64,000 nt of DNA. Origin: Natrinema amylolyticum. Lineage in GTDB: Archaea; Halobacteriota; Halobacteria; Halobacteriales; Natrialbaceae. Under the pieces are notes generated by a model. It ran no database searches. It had not been told where the DNA came from and saw only the letters and a list, made by a program, of their open reading frames with translations. The first letter of the stretch is position 1. Every line of letters begins with the position of its first letter. The translations under genes were made by a program, and so were the position numbers. Below are positions 1 to 8,695 of this stretch, one piece after another. The DNA is taken from the NCBI RefSeq assembly GCF_020515625.1, contig NZ_JAIWPJ010000002.1, positions 1,047,385 through 1,111,384 of the forward strand. Reading direction: 5' to 3'.

Positions 1-179
1 AACGGCAGCAGGGCTACCCCTGGAAGTTCTATCGACTGACCGACGAGGGCCGCGAACTCCTCGAGAATCACGACCTGCTCGCGGCCGAGGAGACCCTCCA
101 GCGGATCTACGAGACGATTTCCGATAAACCCGAGAAGATGGTCAGATACGAGAACGCGCCGCGTCCCGACGCGGAGTGA
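1..179 (+). CDS. C-terminus of a winged-helix transcriptional regulator (5' truncated)
   Basis: The gene starts before the window. Reading from base 3 gives 58 residues to a TGA at 177-179. The segment YPWKFYRLTDEGRELL has the beta-wing followed by 'LTDEGRELL', typical of the end of a PadR/MarR/ArsR-type winged helix. A short helical, charged tail follows. The missing N-terminus prevents assigning a subfamily or ligand. It ends 10 bp before the convergent stress-protein gene. Confidence 0.6.
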   Translation, partial: RQQGYPWKFYRLTDEGRELLENHDLLAAEETLQRIYETISDKPEKMVRYENAPRPDAE

Positions 180-189
180 GCCGCCCGCG

Positions 190-1107
190 TCACGTCGGTT
201 CCGTCTGCCCCGAATTCCGTTCGACGGCGCTCGCGTTGACGCTGAGTACCGGGACGTCCGCGCGTCTGACGACTCGTTCGGTCGTGCTCCCCAGCAGATA
301 CCGTTCGAGCCCGGTTCTGCCGACCGTCGCCATCGCGATCAGATCGATGTCGTTCTCGTCGGCGTACGCCAGGAGCCCGGTAGACGGAACTCCCTCTCGA
401 ACGGCGGTAACGGCGTCGATATCGGCCGCTCGAGCGCGCTCCGCGACGGTCTCGGTCGCTGCGTTCCCCTCGGATTCGAATTCGGCGAGAGTCTCGCTCC
501 GAGCGGTGACGGTCGGGTCGGCCGTGATCGTGCTGACGGTAACGACGTTGACGGCGTGGATCCGTGCGTCCCTCTCTCGGGCTATCGCGAGTCCGTGATC
601 GATCGCGGCTGCCGCGGCGTCGCTCCCGTCGGTCGGCAGGAGTATCTCGTCGTAGCTCCCGCCCCGCGCGATTCGGTCGGTTGCCCGAGCCGTCAGTACC
701 GGCACGTCCGACCGGCGGACGACGCGTTCGGTGACGCTCCCGGCGACGTACCGGGTGACGCCTGTTCGGCCGTGCGTCCCCATCGAAAGCAACTCGACGT
801 CGTGCTCGGCGGCGTACTCGAGGATCTCCGCCGGCGGGTAGCCTCGCCGCACCGCCGTTCGGATCCGCTCCGGATCGTCCGCGATCGATTCGATGTCCGC
901 GATCGCGTCTTCGGCGTCGGCCTCGAGTCGCTCGACGAACTCGTCGCTGACGCCGCCGGCGCTGAACAGTCCGCCCGCGGCGGCCACGTCGACGACGGAG
1001 ATCACGTGGACCGTCGCGTCGAACCAGCGTGCGAGCGCCAGTCCGTGTTCGGCGGCCCGGACCGCGTGGTCGCTTCCGTCGGTCGGGACGAGGATCGTGT
1101 TGTACAT
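190..1107 (-). CDS. Tandem-domain universal stress protein (UspA family)
   Basis: About 305 residues with two UspA alpha/beta domains in tandem, each opening with ILVPTDGSD or ILLPTDGSD. Each domain carries the ATP-binding pattern G-x2-G-x9-G-S/T: GTHGRTGVTRYVAGS in the first and a close variant (ATVGRTGLERYLLGS) in the second, where the leading Gly is Ala. Family knowledge places it in the cytoplasm as a nucleotide-binding stress protein with no fixed reaction. I chose the ATG at 1107 (MYNTILVPTDG) because the start context matches the paralogue at 41712-42332 (MYQDILVPTDG); an ATG four codons upstream is possible. Confidence 0.92.
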   Translation of the reverse strand: MYNTILVPTDGSDHAVRAAEHGLALARWFDATVHVISVVDVAAAGGLFSAGGVSDEFVERLEADAEDAIADIESIADDPERIRTAVRRGYPPAEILEYAAEHDVELLSMGTHGRTGVTRYVAGSVTERVVRRSDVPVLTARATDRIARGGSYDEILLPTDGSDAAAAAIDHGLAIARERDARIHAVNVVTVSTITADPTVTARSETLAEFESEGNAATETVAERARAADIDAVTAVREGVPSTGLLAYADENDIDLIAMATVGRTGLERYLLGSTTERVVRRADVPVLSVNASAVERNSGQTEPT

Positions 1108-1170
1108 GTGTGACCCCACATCACAGTTCGTGTTCGCGCCGCTTAAACGGCCGACGCCGTCCCCGATCGC

Positions 1171-1848
1171 CTACTCCGCCGACGCCGAGATTCCCCACCC
1201 CTCTCGTCGGTAGGCCATTTCCCAGAACCGGTACTCGAGGCGCGCGCTCGTGAGAAAGGCCTCCTCCATCGCCGGGTACTGTTCGGGATGGCGTTCTCCG
1301 CACCGGTCGACGAACGTCCGCAACCAGTCGACGACCTCCCGGAACTCGTCGCTCGTGTACTTCTCGATGAAGGGCGTGTACCGGTGGTCCTCCTCGGGTG
1401 CCAGGTCGGCCATGTGGTCGGCGATATCGAGATAGCCCTGTCCGCAGGGGTAGATCGCGGCCGCGATTTCCGGGAGCGTCCCCTCGTAGGCGGTTCGCAA
1501 CAGGAAGTTGGTGTAGGCGACGCAGGTCGGCGCTTTTCGCACGGACTCGAGATCCCCCCGAGAGAGCCCGTAATCGGCGGCGAACGCGCGGTGAAGGTCC
1601 ATCTCGTCGGCGAGCGTCGTGTGAGCGATGCCGAACAGGCGAGTCATCGTTTCCTCGTCTCGGGCTTTCGATCCCGCGATCGCGAACACGCGCGCGTAAT
1701 CGAGCAGGTATCGGTAATCCTGGCGCACCCAGGTCAGGAAGGCGTCTTCGTCGAGCGTTCCGTCAGCCAGTTCCGTCACGAATGGGTGGCGCTTCTGTGC
1801 GTCCCAGACGTCCGTGCCCGCCTCGAGGAGTCGATCGCTGGTCGCCAT
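1171..1848 (-). CDS. tenA: TenA/thiaminase II family protein
   Basis: About 225 residues, normal for the family. TenA hydrolyses aminopyrimidine breakdown products of thiamine so that the HMP moiety can be salvaged. The catalytic cysteine sits at residue 135 in AAIYPCGQGY, the same number as Cys135 of Bacillus subtilis TenA, and the C-terminal Glu motif is present in LEYRFWEMAY. All-helical composition agrees. Start ATG 1848 (MATSDRL) is preferred over a longer frame because an AT-rich TATA-like element lies about 25-35 bp upstream. No TPP riboswitch-like sequence is visible upstream. Thiaminase versus purely salvage activity cannot be told from sequence. Confidence 0.88.
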   Translation of the reverse strand: MATSDRLLEAGTDVWDAQKRHPFVTELADGTLDEDAFLTWVRQDYRYLLDYARVFAIAGSKARDEETMTRLFGIAHTTLADEMDLHRAFAADYGLSRGDLESVRKAPTCVAYTNFLLRTAYEGTLPEIAAAIYPCGQGYLDIADHMADLAPEEDHRYTPFIEKYTSDEFREVVDWLRTFVDRCGERHPEQYPAMEEAFLTSARLEYRFWEMAYRREGWGISASAE

Positions 1849-1871
1849 TATCGCTCGGAAGTACGGACGCG

Positions 1872-1884
1872 ATACTAATATTAC
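1872..1884 (-). promoter_or_regulatory. TATA-like element for tenA
   Basis: On the minus strand the sequence reads taatattagtatc, 24-36 bp upstream of the ATG at 1848. This is the spacing expected for a leaderless haloarchaeal transcript, and the patch stands out from the GC-rich surroundings. Confidence 0.5.
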
Positions 1885-1968
1885 TAGCTGATACAATCGG
1901 ATAATCGGCCCGTGAGTCGGTTCGCCTCGAGCCGGACCGAAATCGAATCGGATGCCGTCCGGGCGGCG

Positions 1969-2508
1969 TCAGGAGAGCCGCGCGGCGATGTCTGCCTCGG
2001 TGATGATGCCGACGGTTTCGCCGGCTTCGGTGATCATCACGGCCTTGTAGTGCTCGAGCAGGTTGCTGATCTCGTCCAGGGTGGCGTCCTTCGAGACGGT
2101 CGGGAAGCTCTCGCTCATGTGTTCCTCGATGGGCTCGTCGCGGTCCTCGGAATCGAGATGGACGAGATCGCTCTGGCTGATCGAGCCCACCGGAATACCG
2201 TCCTGAATGACCGCTAACTGCGAGTACGCCTCCTCCTCCATCCGCTGGGCGGCCTCGCTGACGGGATCGTCTGGCGCGACGCTGACGACGGCCTCGTTCA
2301 TCAGATCCGCCGCGCGGATGACGTCGCTCTCGGCCTTCTCCAGGGCGTTGACGATCCGGCGGAGCGTCGACAGGCGCGGGTCCACGTCGCCGCCCTCGAT
2401 CCGCGCGATCAGCGGCTGGGAGACGTCGGCCGTATCCGCGAGTTCGCTCTGGGTGAGCCCGAGTTCGGTACGGCGCTGTCGAAGATCCGCGGGCGTCGGG
2501 AGTTCCAT
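1969..2508 (-). CDS. HTH (XRE-type) regulator with a CBS-domain pair
   Basis: About 179 residues. An N-terminal XRE/Cro helix-turn-helix (residues about 8-60; core LGLTQSELADTADVSQPLIARIEGG split across the two helices) is followed by two CBS motifs forming a Bateman module (residues about 67-178, ending GIITEADIAARL). Bateman modules sense adenosine nucleotides or related ligands, so this is probably a ligand-responsive DNA-binding regulator; its targets are unknown. ATG 2508 (MELPTP) is chosen over a TTG three codons upstream. A TATA-like cttataaccc lies about 25 bp upstream. It faces tenA's upstream region but is a separate transcript. Confidence 0.88.
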   Translation of the reverse strand: MELPTPADLRQRRTELGLTQSELADTADVSQPLIARIEGGDVDPRLSTLRRIVNALEKAESDVIRAADLMNEAVVSVAPDDPVSEAAQRMEEEAYSQLAVIQDGIPVGSISQSDLVHLDSEDRDEPIEEHMSESFPTVSKDATLDEISNLLEHYKAVMITEAGETVGIITEADIAARLS

Positions 2509-2699
2509 ACGAAACAATAACTACGGGTTATAGAAAGTACTTTGGGTTGGTTTCGCTCCGACTGACTGATCGGGAACCGATCGGCCACGTCGTCCGCGAC
2601 TCGAGGACGTTGCACTCGAGAGCATCCGCTCGAGTCAGTCTACCGGTCCGGACGAAACGGAGAACGAAGTTGACGGTTCGCGGTGTGTCTCGGTCGTCG

Positions 2700-3056
2700 C
2701 TATTCGTCGTCCGCTTCGGTCTCGACGATGTCGACGACCGACAGCGGCACGTCGCGTAGCGCTCCACCGATTTCGCTCTTCGCGATCCGCGAGGCGTGTT
2801 CCTCGCTGTCGGCGTTGAAGACCTCCATCTCGAGCGCGAGACCGACCAGCGCGGTGTCGGCCGCGATAAAGGCGGAGTCGAACGGCTCGCCACAGGCCGG
2901 ACAGCCCGTCGCGCCGACCTCGACCTCGACGTAGTCCATGTCTTCGCTGTTGAGTCGCTTCCCGGCTTCACTGACGGCGACGCCGATCGCGTCGTCGATC
3001 GCATCGACGTCACGAACGAGCCATGCCGCTTCCATCGCGACGAGATAATTTCCCAT
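2700..3056 (-). CDS. UPF0212 (DUF555) family protein
   Basis: 118 residues beginning MGNYLVAMEAAWLVRDV, the characteristic start of the archaeal UPF0212/DUF555 family, whose function is unknown. A single CPACGEPFDSAF cysteine pair is visible near residue 60, followed by a beta-rich segment and an acidic tail. The frame is open for 70 codons further upstream, but those residues are Arg-rich and unlike haloarchaeal protein, so the ATG at 3056 is the start. It is monocistronic, with its own upstream region. Confidence 0.88.
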   Translation of the reverse strand: MGNYLVAMEAAWLVRDVDAIDDAIGVAVSEAGKRLNSEDMDYVEVEVGATGCPACGEPFDSAFIAADTALVGLALEMEVFNADSEEHASRIAKSEIGGALRDVPLSVVDIVETEADDE

Positions 3057-3362
3057 ATGGAGTGGTCGGTCCGGGGGGTTTCCTGCTTTGCGGTTCGTCC
3101 GCGCCGTCACTCGCCCGCGACGCGCCGCCGCTGCCACAGCGCGCACGTCAATCGGATGATTCCCATAACTTATGAGAAATCCCCCGATCCATTGCCCTCG
3201 ACATACCCGTGGATCGACTCGAGTACGCCTCGAGTTGTCCCTCCAACAAGCACGGTTTAATCGCAAGCAGGCGTCGACCCAATAGTGTATTAACTACCAT
3301 TATAAATCTCGTTTTTCAAGAAGGCTTATATACACCCTCCGTCTGGGGATCGATGAACGCTG
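3057..3362. other. Intergenic region between two divergent genes
   Basis: 306 bp. On the plus strand a TATA box (cttatatac, about 3325-3332) lies about 30 bp before the ATG at 3363. A near-palindrome cataacttatg at 3166-3176 is visible. I see no RNA gene or further coding frame. Confidence 0.5.
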
Positions 3363-3533
3363 ATGATATCCCGCGCGTACCACGCGACCCTGTTCGCCCT
3401 GTACCAACTGTGCATCATGATCGGTATCGTCGCGATGCCGCTCGCGATCGCCGCCCGCCAGGCCGGATTCACCCTGCCGGTCCACCGCATCCTCGAAAAC
3501 GTCGAGGACGCCTACGAAGCCGCACAGCACTGA
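3363..3533 (+). CDS. Small single-pass membrane protein (56 aa)
   Basis: A 56-codon frame beginning MISRAYHATLFALYQLC. It contains one hydrophobic span (about residues 8-32, rich in L, I, A, M and F) and a short polar tail ending EDAYEAAQH. A TATA box about 30 bp upstream fits leaderless expression. The overlapping frame from the ATG at 3353 gives an Arg/Pro-rich product typical of a wrong frame in GC-rich DNA. Small conserved membrane proteins of this kind are common in haloarchaea; no function can be named. Confidence 0.65.
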   Translation: MISRAYHATLFALYQLCIMIGIVAMPLAIAARQAGFTLPVHRILENVEDAYEAAQH

Positions 3534-3671
3534 TCGACTGACCGACGCTGACTGATTTTCCTGCCCGCCGATCACCGAGCTGCAGGACCCGAAATCGCGG
3601 CCCGGTTCGTCGCTCAAGCCGTCCGTTCTCGCGGCCGGTGAAAGCGGAAACCGCAGTGGTGACCGCCGGTG

Positions 3672-3679
3672 TTTTATAC
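3672..3679 (+). promoter_or_regulatory. TATA box of psmB
   Basis: The octamer ttttatac lies 25-32 bp upstream of the psmB ATG at 3704, giving a short-leader or leaderless transcript. Confidence 0.55.
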
Positions 3680-3703
3680 CGTCCCGGTCGTAGGGTTCGA
3701 TCA

Positions 3704-4435
3704 ATGCGTACGCCCACACACGACTCCGACTTCTCTCGGACGGTCGACCAGTTGGCCGACGATCCGAACCCCTACGAGCCGGAGGTCGGATCGATGCCCC
3801 AGAACGACCTGACGAAGGCCGATCTGGACAACGTCAACAAGACCGGGACGACGACGATCGGCATCTCCACCGCTGACGGCGTCATCATCGCGACGGACAT
3901 GCGCGCCAGCCTCGGCGGCCGGTTCGTCTCGAACAAGAACGTCCAGAAGGTCGAACAGATTCATCCGACCGCCGCACTCACGCTCGTCGGCAGCGTCGGC
4001 GGTGCCCAGTCGTTCATCTCGACGCTCCGTGCCGAGGTCAATCTCTACGAAGCCCGACGCGGCGAGGGGATGAGCATCGACGCGCTGGCGACGCTCGCAG
4101 GCAACTTCGCCCGCGGCGGCCCGTTCTTCGCTATCCACCCAATTCTGGGCGGCGTCGACGATGAAGGCAGCCACGTCTACAGCATCGACCCCGCCGGCGG
4201 CGTCATGGAAGACGACTACACCGTCACCGGTAGCGGGATGCAACTCGCTTACGGTCACTTAGAGCAGGCCTACGAACCGGACATGTCCAACGAGGAAGCA
4301 AAGACCGTCGCCGCCCGCGGCATCAAGTCCGCCGTCGAGCGCGACACCGGCTCCGGGAACGGTGTCTTCCTCGCAGAAATCACCGGCGACGGCGTCGACA
4401 TCCACGGCCACCACGACTTCGACGAAGTCCTCTAA
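3704..4435 (+). CDS. psmB: 20S proteasome beta subunit
   Basis: 243 residues. A 48-residue propeptide ends NKTG, and the mature protein begins TTTIGIS, so Thr49 is the N-terminal nucleophile freed by autoprocessing. Asp, Lys and the GSGMQLAYG loop of the Ntn-hydrolase fold follow in their usual order. The subunit forms the inner rings of the cytoplasmic proteasome with alpha subunits that are not in this window. Start ATG 3704 follows a TATA box at ideal distance; an in-frame extension of 22 codons upstream is not family-like. Confidence 0.96.
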   Translation: MRTPTHDSDFSRTVDQLADDPNPYEPEVGSMPQNDLTKADLDNVNKTGTTTIGISTADGVIIATDMRASLGGRFVSNKNVQKVEQIHPTAALTLVGSVGGAQSFISTLRAEVNLYEARRGEGMSIDALATLAGNFARGGPFFAIHPILGGVDDEGSHVYSIDPAGGVMEDDYTVTGSGMQLAYGHLEQAYEPDMSNEEAKTVAARGIKSAVERDTGSGNGVFLAEITGDGVDIHGHHDFDEVL

Positions 4436-4445
4436 ACCGGCCGAG

Positions 4446-4472
4446 ACGGGCGGATTTTCCGGTTTTCTTAGA
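4446..4472 (+). terminator. T-rich terminator region after psmB
   Basis: Just after the stop codon the plus strand has short T runs (gattttccggttttctt) in otherwise GC-rich DNA. Archaeal termination relies on such U-rich tracts. No strong hairpin is required or obvious. Confidence 0.35.
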
Positions 4473-4665
4473 TGCGAAGCGGTGGCACTGTCGACTCGGT
4501 TCGCATCGAAGTCAGTACGCAATCGATCGCACGAAGGCCACGCCGATCGGCGTGAGTTTCAGTTCTCACTATCGTGACGGCACGAACGGGCCGCTCTCCG
4601 TTTCGTCAGGTGCGTGATCGATCGACATGAACTGTCAGAAACAGACCACAGAAAACCGATTCCGA

Positions 4666-5790
4666 CTAGTCGAGTCGCGTCGACTGCTCGAGTCGGGGCT
4701 CCGCTAGCGGGGACTCCTCGAGTTGGACCGCACGTCCAGTCTCGCTCGAGCGGTAGATCGCGTCGATCACGCGCTGGACGGTCAGGGCCTCCTCGACCGT
4801 GTTCGTCTCCGGGACGCCCGCCGTCGAGATGGCCTCGAGGAACTGTTCGTCCTGTTCCCCGTAGCCGGTCACCGACGAGTCGCCGGTCATATTGACGTCG
4901 GCGTAGTGGTCGCAGCCGGCGGTTCCGGCCTCGAGAATGCGGAGATCGGTGTCTCCGATGTCGAACTGGGCACCGGACCGCGTGCCGCGCACGCGGAAGT
5001 CCATGCTCTCCTCGCGGTTGGTCGCCCACGCGGCCTCGAGCGAGACCGTCTGGCCGTCCGCACAGCGGATGAAGGCGCTAACTGAGTCGTCGACCTCGTA
5101 GGTCTCGGCCTCGGCGTCCCAGTTGTCGCCGAAGCCCTCGGGGTCGGCGTACTCCTCGCTGGTGCCGAACGTGGTTCGCGTGACGCCGCTCACTTCGACG
5201 ATCTCGGGGAAGTCGAGCGCGTAAAGGGCGAGGTCGAGCGCGTGAACGCCGATGTCGAGCAAGGCACCGCCGCCCGCGAGCTCGGGATCGGTGAACCACG
5301 AGCCGGGGCCGGGGACCCCGCGACGGCGAACGTAGTTCGCCTCGACGTGGGTCAGGTCGCCGAAGCGGCCGCGCGCGTGCTGTTCGTCGAACATGGCCAT
5401 CGACGCGGCGTGACGGTTGTGAAAGCCGACCATACAGATGCCGTCCGAACGGGCCGCCGCCTCGGCGACCCGTTCCGCACTCTCGAGAGTGTGTGCGAGG
5501 GGTTTTTCGACGAGGACGTGCAGGCCCGCCTCGAGGGCGGCGACGGCGATCGGTTCGTGGAACCGGTTGGGCGTCGTCACGATGACGGCGTCGACCGCGT
5601 CGTCTTCGACGAGGTCGTCGTGGGTCTCGTAGGTCCGCGCGCCGAACTCGTTGGCGAACTGGTCGCGTTTCTCAGGGACGAGGTCCGCGCCGGCGACGAC
5701 GTCGGCACCCTGTGCCCGAACACTCTTCGCGTGGAGGTTTCCCATTCCGCCGAGACCGACGATGCCGATCCCGATACCGTCGCCGATCAT
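4666..5790 (-). CDS. Gfo/Idh/MocA family NAD(P)-dependent oxidoreductase
   Basis: 374 residues. An N-terminal Rossmann fold (GIGIVGLGGMGNLHA) is followed by the EKPLAHT motif whose Lys is part of the active site. The GGGALLDIGVHALDLALY motif supplies the catalytic Asp and His of the Gfo/Idh C-terminal domain. These enzymes oxidise or reduce sugars and inositols; the substrate cannot be read from sequence. The start at 5790 places the Rossmann strand at residue 5; an upstream ATG at 5847 adds 19 unlikely residues. It is divergent from a ThuA-like gene, a partnership typical of sugar-utilisation clusters. Confidence 0.9.
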   Translation of the reverse strand: MIGDGIGIGIVGLGGMGNLHAKSVRAQGADVVAGADLVPEKRDQFANEFGARTYETHDDLVEDDAVDAVIVTTPNRFHEPIAVAALEAGLHVLVEKPLAHTLESAERVAEAAARSDGICMVGFHNRHAASMAMFDEQHARGRFGDLTHVEANYVRRRGVPGPGSWFTDPELAGGGALLDIGVHALDLALYALDFPEIVEVSGVTRTTFGTSEEYADPEGFGDNWDAEAETYEVDDSVSAFIRCADGQTVSLEAAWATNREESMDFRVRGTRSGAQFDIGDTDLRILEAGTAGCDHYADVNMTGDSSVTGYGEQDEQFLEAISTAGVPETNTVEEALTVQRVIDAIYRSSETGRAVQLEESPLAEPRLEQSTRLD

Positions 5791-6143
5791 GTCCAACCCC
5801 CCGATTTCGTCACGGTAGCGATGGCAGGAGAGTGAGAAACAAGCCATTTCGCTGTCGTTTGCGTCCGGTTCCGTTCCATAGAGAGAGGCAGTCGGCTATC
5901 GAAATAAGGGTTGTGACCGATTAATCCGTCCGATCAGCCTGTCTTTCACGTATTACTATACTATTACCACAGAGTGGTCAGTGGATATCAGTAAAATCCG
6001 GTATCCTACTATAACGGTCTCCGCGCGGATCGCTCGAGCGAGACCGCCGGTCGACGGTCAGCGACCGATCGGTCGGACCGATCACAACGAATCAGACCGT
6101 TCCGGCCGACAGTATAAGACGCCGGAGGGTGGAGAGATTTGCC
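5791..6143. other. Divergent promoter region between oxidoreductase and ThuA-like gene
   Basis: 353 bp including an AT-rich stretch (about 5940-6020, with tattactatactattacc) that could hold promoters for both directions. A purine-rich ggagggtggagag at 6124-6136 precedes the ATG at 6144 and may act as a Shine-Dalgarno sequence. No coding frame is supported. Confidence 0.5.
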
Positions 6144-6839
6144 ATGGTCGACGTCACGATCTGGAACGAGTTCCGCCACGAACGCGAGGACGACGCGGTC
6201 GCGGCCGTCTACCCGGACGGCATCCACGAGACACTCGCGGACGCGCTCGCCGACGACCACGCGGTCCGGACCGCGACGCTCGACGACCCCGAGCACGGGC
6301 TCACCGAGGACGTCCTCGCATCGACTGACGTCCTGCTGTGGTGGGGTCACGAGGCCCACGACGAGGTACGAGACGAGGTCGTCGACCGGGTTCACGAGCG
6401 CGTTCTCGAGGGGATGGGCCTGATTCCGCTTCACTCGGCTCACTACGCGAAGATCTTCAAGCGACTCATGGGGACGTCCTGTAGCCTCCAGTATCGCGAA
6501 GACGGCGAGACCGAACGACTCTGGGTCGTCGACCCCGGCCACCCGATCGTCGACGGGCTCGAGGAGTCGATCGAACTCCCCGAGTCGGAGATGTACGGCG
6601 AGCCGTTCGATGTCCCCGAACCCGACCGCCAGGTGTTCGTCAGCTGGTTCGAGGGCGGCGAGGTGTTTCGCAGCGGCTGCTGTTACCGGCGCGGAAAGGG
6701 TCGAATCTTCTACTTCCGACCGGGTCACGAGACGTATCCGATCTACGAGAACGAGGCGATTCGGCGGGTGCTCCGTAACGCGGTCGACTGGGCCGCTCCG
6801 ACCGAGGGCTCGTCGCGGACGTTCGGCGAACGCGAGTAA
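6144..6839 (+). CDS. ThuA-like (trehalose utilisation type) protein
   Basis: 231 residues, beginning [13 protein letters not shown]. Key motifs are [13 protein letters not shown] (residues about 57-69), [18 protein letters not shown] and [14 protein letters not shown], typical of the ThuA/class I glutamine amidotransferase-like fold. ThuA is required for keto-trehalose metabolism in rhizobia, and homologues commonly travel with Gfo/Idh dehydrogenases, as here. The start ATG 6144 follows a purine-rich ribosome-binding-like sequence, which favours it over the GTG at 6129. The two divergent genes probably act on the same sugar; the actual substrate is unknown. Confidence 0.86.
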   Translation: MVDVTIWNEFRHEREDDAVAAVYPDGIHETLADALADDHAVRTATLDDPEHGLTEDVLASTDVLLWWGHEAHDEVRDEVVDRVHERVLEGMGLIPLHSAHYAKIFKRLMGTSCSLQYREDGETERLWVVDPGHPIVDGLEESIELPESEMYGEPFDVPEPDRQVFVSWFEGGEVFRSGCCYRRGKGRIFYFRPGHETYPIYENEAIRRVLRNAVDWAAPTEGSSRTFGERE

Positions 6840-6892
6840 CCGTTCCCGCGTTCAGTGAACGCGGGTGACGATCCGACAGTCGGTGACCGCCC

Positions 6893-7744
6893 CTACAACT
6901 CCTGTCGGCCTTCGTCCGTGATGACGCTCTCGAGTAACTCGACGGGCGTCGCGTCGTAGCCGGGGTTCTCGACGTCGAACCCGTCGGCGGGCTCGGGCAG
7001 CACCTCGCTGCCCGGCCGGTACTCGTTCTCGAAGACGAACCCCTCGGTGATGATCTTCGAGGCCGATCCGAGGACGGTAACCGGCACGTCTCGCTGGGCT
7101 GCCGTCGCCGCGATCGGAAAGGTTCCGACGCGGTTGTACAGCGTCTCGTCGACGATACAGTCCATACCGACGACGACCCGATCGCACTTCTCGAGGGTGA
7201 TCCCGTGTGCACTGTCGGTGATCAGCGTCGTGTCGACCCCGTCGAGGTCGGCGAGGGTTCGTGCGGTCTTGCGCCCGATATACCGCGGCCGCGCCTCGGT
7301 GACGTAGACGTCGAACGTCTTGCCGGCCTCGGTCGCCTGCTCGAGCGTCTGCATCACCGTCGAGGAGTAGTCGTGCGTCAGAATGGTCGCGCCGTCGTCG
7401 AGAACCGCCGCGGCGTTTTCGGCCGCCAGCCGCTTGCCGGACTCGATCCGCGAGACGACCGCGTCGATCTTCTCGCTGGTGAGTCGTCGGGCCTCCTCGA
7501 CGCTGTCGGGATCGGCGTCGGTCACGTCGTCGACGACCTCCCGAACGGCGTTCTGCAGCGAGGCGTGGGACGGGTTCGCCCGCCGCAGGACGGAGCCGTT
7601 GCGCTCGAGAGCGCGCGTGTACTCCTCGACGGTCGCGAACTCCCGCTCGACCAGTTCCTCGAGTGCCTGGGCCGCGTGGACCGCGACCACCGAGGAACTG
7701 TGCGTCTGCATCTCACGGATTTCCTCGGCCGTCTCGTCGATCAT
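6893..7744 (-). CDS. eIF-2B/ribose-1,5-bisphosphate isomerase family protein
   Basis: 283 residues of the eIF2B alpha/beta/delta-like fold. An N-terminal helical domain (residues 1-100) is followed by a Rossmann-like domain with TEARPRYIGRKTARTLADL and VVVGMDCIVDETLYNRVGTF. In archaea with type III RuBisCO this family contains the ribose-1,5-bisphosphate isomerase of the nucleoside (pentose bisphosphate) pathway; other members are annotated as translation factor eIF-2B. The conserved sugar-phosphate-type Cys/Asp pair (MDC, DE) supports an isomerase role, but RuBisCO is not in the window to confirm it. Convergent with the ThuA-like gene. Confidence 0.85.
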   Translation of the reverse strand: MIDETAEEIREMQTHSSSVVAVHAAQALEELVEREFATVEEYTRALERNGSVLRRANPSHASLQNAVREVVDDVTDADPDSVEEARRLTSEKIDAVVSRIESGKRLAAENAAAVLDDGATILTHDYSSTVMQTLEQATEAGKTFDVYVTEARPRYIGRKTARTLADLDGVDTTLITDSAHGITLEKCDRVVVGMDCIVDETLYNRVGTFPIAATAAQRDVPVTVLGSASKIITEGFVFENEYRPGSEVLPEPADGFDVENPGYDATPVELLESVITDEGRQEL

Positions 7745-7825
7745 ACTCTGATGGTTTTCGGTCAGCGCAAAAGGTGTTCCGGGTGCTCTCAGTCGGTCCG
7801 CCGCACGCCGTTCACTGGGTCGCCG

Positions 7826-8149
7826 TCACGCGGTCTCGTCGAACTCGAAAATCCGCCGTAACTCCCCCTCGATTCGGTCGACGAACGCCTCGAGGACGGG
7901 CTCGAACTGCTCGCGGTCGGCCACTGCCCCCGCTCGTTCCCGCGGGTTCTCGGGGAGGGCCACGCGGAACTCGCCGTCTCCCTCGTAAAACGGTTCGCTC
8001 TCACTCAGCACCTGCCGATCGATGGCCCGGAGCACGTCCGAATCGTACCGGCCGTGTAACTGCTGGTAGGCCGCGGAGTAGGCCTCTTCGAGCTCCTCGA
8101 AGTAATGGACGTACTTCTCCTCGAACTTCTCGGGGTCGAACTCGGTCAT
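7826..8149 (-). CDS. Haloarchaeal conserved hypothetical protein (DUF5783-like)
   Basis: 107 residues starting MTEFDPEKFEEKYVHYFEE, largely helical and acidic, ending RRIFEFDETA. I believe it belongs to the haloarchaeal DUF5783 group, but that is from memory of the start motif and not certain. No catalytic or metal-binding motif is visible. ATG 8149 is preferred over the GTG/ATG seven codons upstream because homologues begin at MTEFDPE. It is divergent from the zinc-ribbon gene at 8279. Confidence 0.78.
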   Translation of the reverse strand: MTEFDPEKFEEKYVHYFEELEEAYSAAYQQLHGRYDSDVLRAIDRQVLSESEPFYEGDGEFRVALPENPRERAGAVADREQFEPVLEAFVDRIEGELRRIFEFDETA

Positions 8150-8278
8150 AGCCGTCCGTGCGGACGCCATCGGGTAAACGGTTCGGGACCTCGGTACCGG
8201 GGTCGGCCCAGGCGTCGAGTAACCGACAGTCCCACCGCTGCCCGCAGGCTTACGTCCACGAGTCCCCTAGGGCCGCCG

Positions 8279-8602
8279 ATGACCGTCACCGTTCGGTACA
8301 CCTGTCCCCACTGCAACGCCGTGGTCAGCCTCGAGCGGCCGCCGGATCTGGCGGACCGGTCGGTCACGAAGGTCAAACAGCCGGGGTGGGAGTACGTCGC
8401 CCCGGACGACCCCGACCGCGAATCCGCGGACGGTATCGAGTTCGTCTGCGGCGAGGACGGCCAAGTTACCGACCTCGAGGGCGATCCCGTCGAAGGGTGC
8501 GGCCGTCCGTTCTATCTGAATTTCGTGCGCTATGAGCAGGGGGTCGAACTCGAGCCCGATCCGCCGACCTACGGCGGCCCGCGGTTCGATTTCAACGCGT
8601 AG
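8279..8602 (+). CDS. Small zinc-ribbon-like protein (107 aa)
   Basis: Begins MTVTVRYTCPHCNAVV. One CxxC knuckle (CPHC, residues 9-12) is near the start, and two more cysteines lie about residues 60-76 (FVCGEDG and EGCGRPF), enough for one Zn site. The middle (PGWEYVAPDDPDRESADG) is acidic and specific to haloarchaea. No nucleic-acid-binding domain is identifiable. The start at 8279 is the only ATG consistent with the Cys-rich core; upstream in-frame sequence is Arg-rich noise. Confidence 0.72.
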   Translation: MTVTVRYTCPHCNAVVSLERPPDLADRSVTKVKQPGWEYVAPDDPDRESADGIEFVCGEDGQVTDLEGDPVEGCGRPFYLNFVRYEQGVELEPDPPTYGGPRFDFNA

Positions 8603-8695
8603 CTCTGCGTTCGGTCCGCCGGATCACCGAAGTTGACTGGACCGCGAGCACCGAGGGAGAGGAACAGTCATTAGGATACTACTTCAGGTCGGCGT

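Noticed and set aside
1171..1896. Longer start for tenA at 1896
   Set aside because: The 16 extra residues are not family-like and would cover the TATA-like promoter element.
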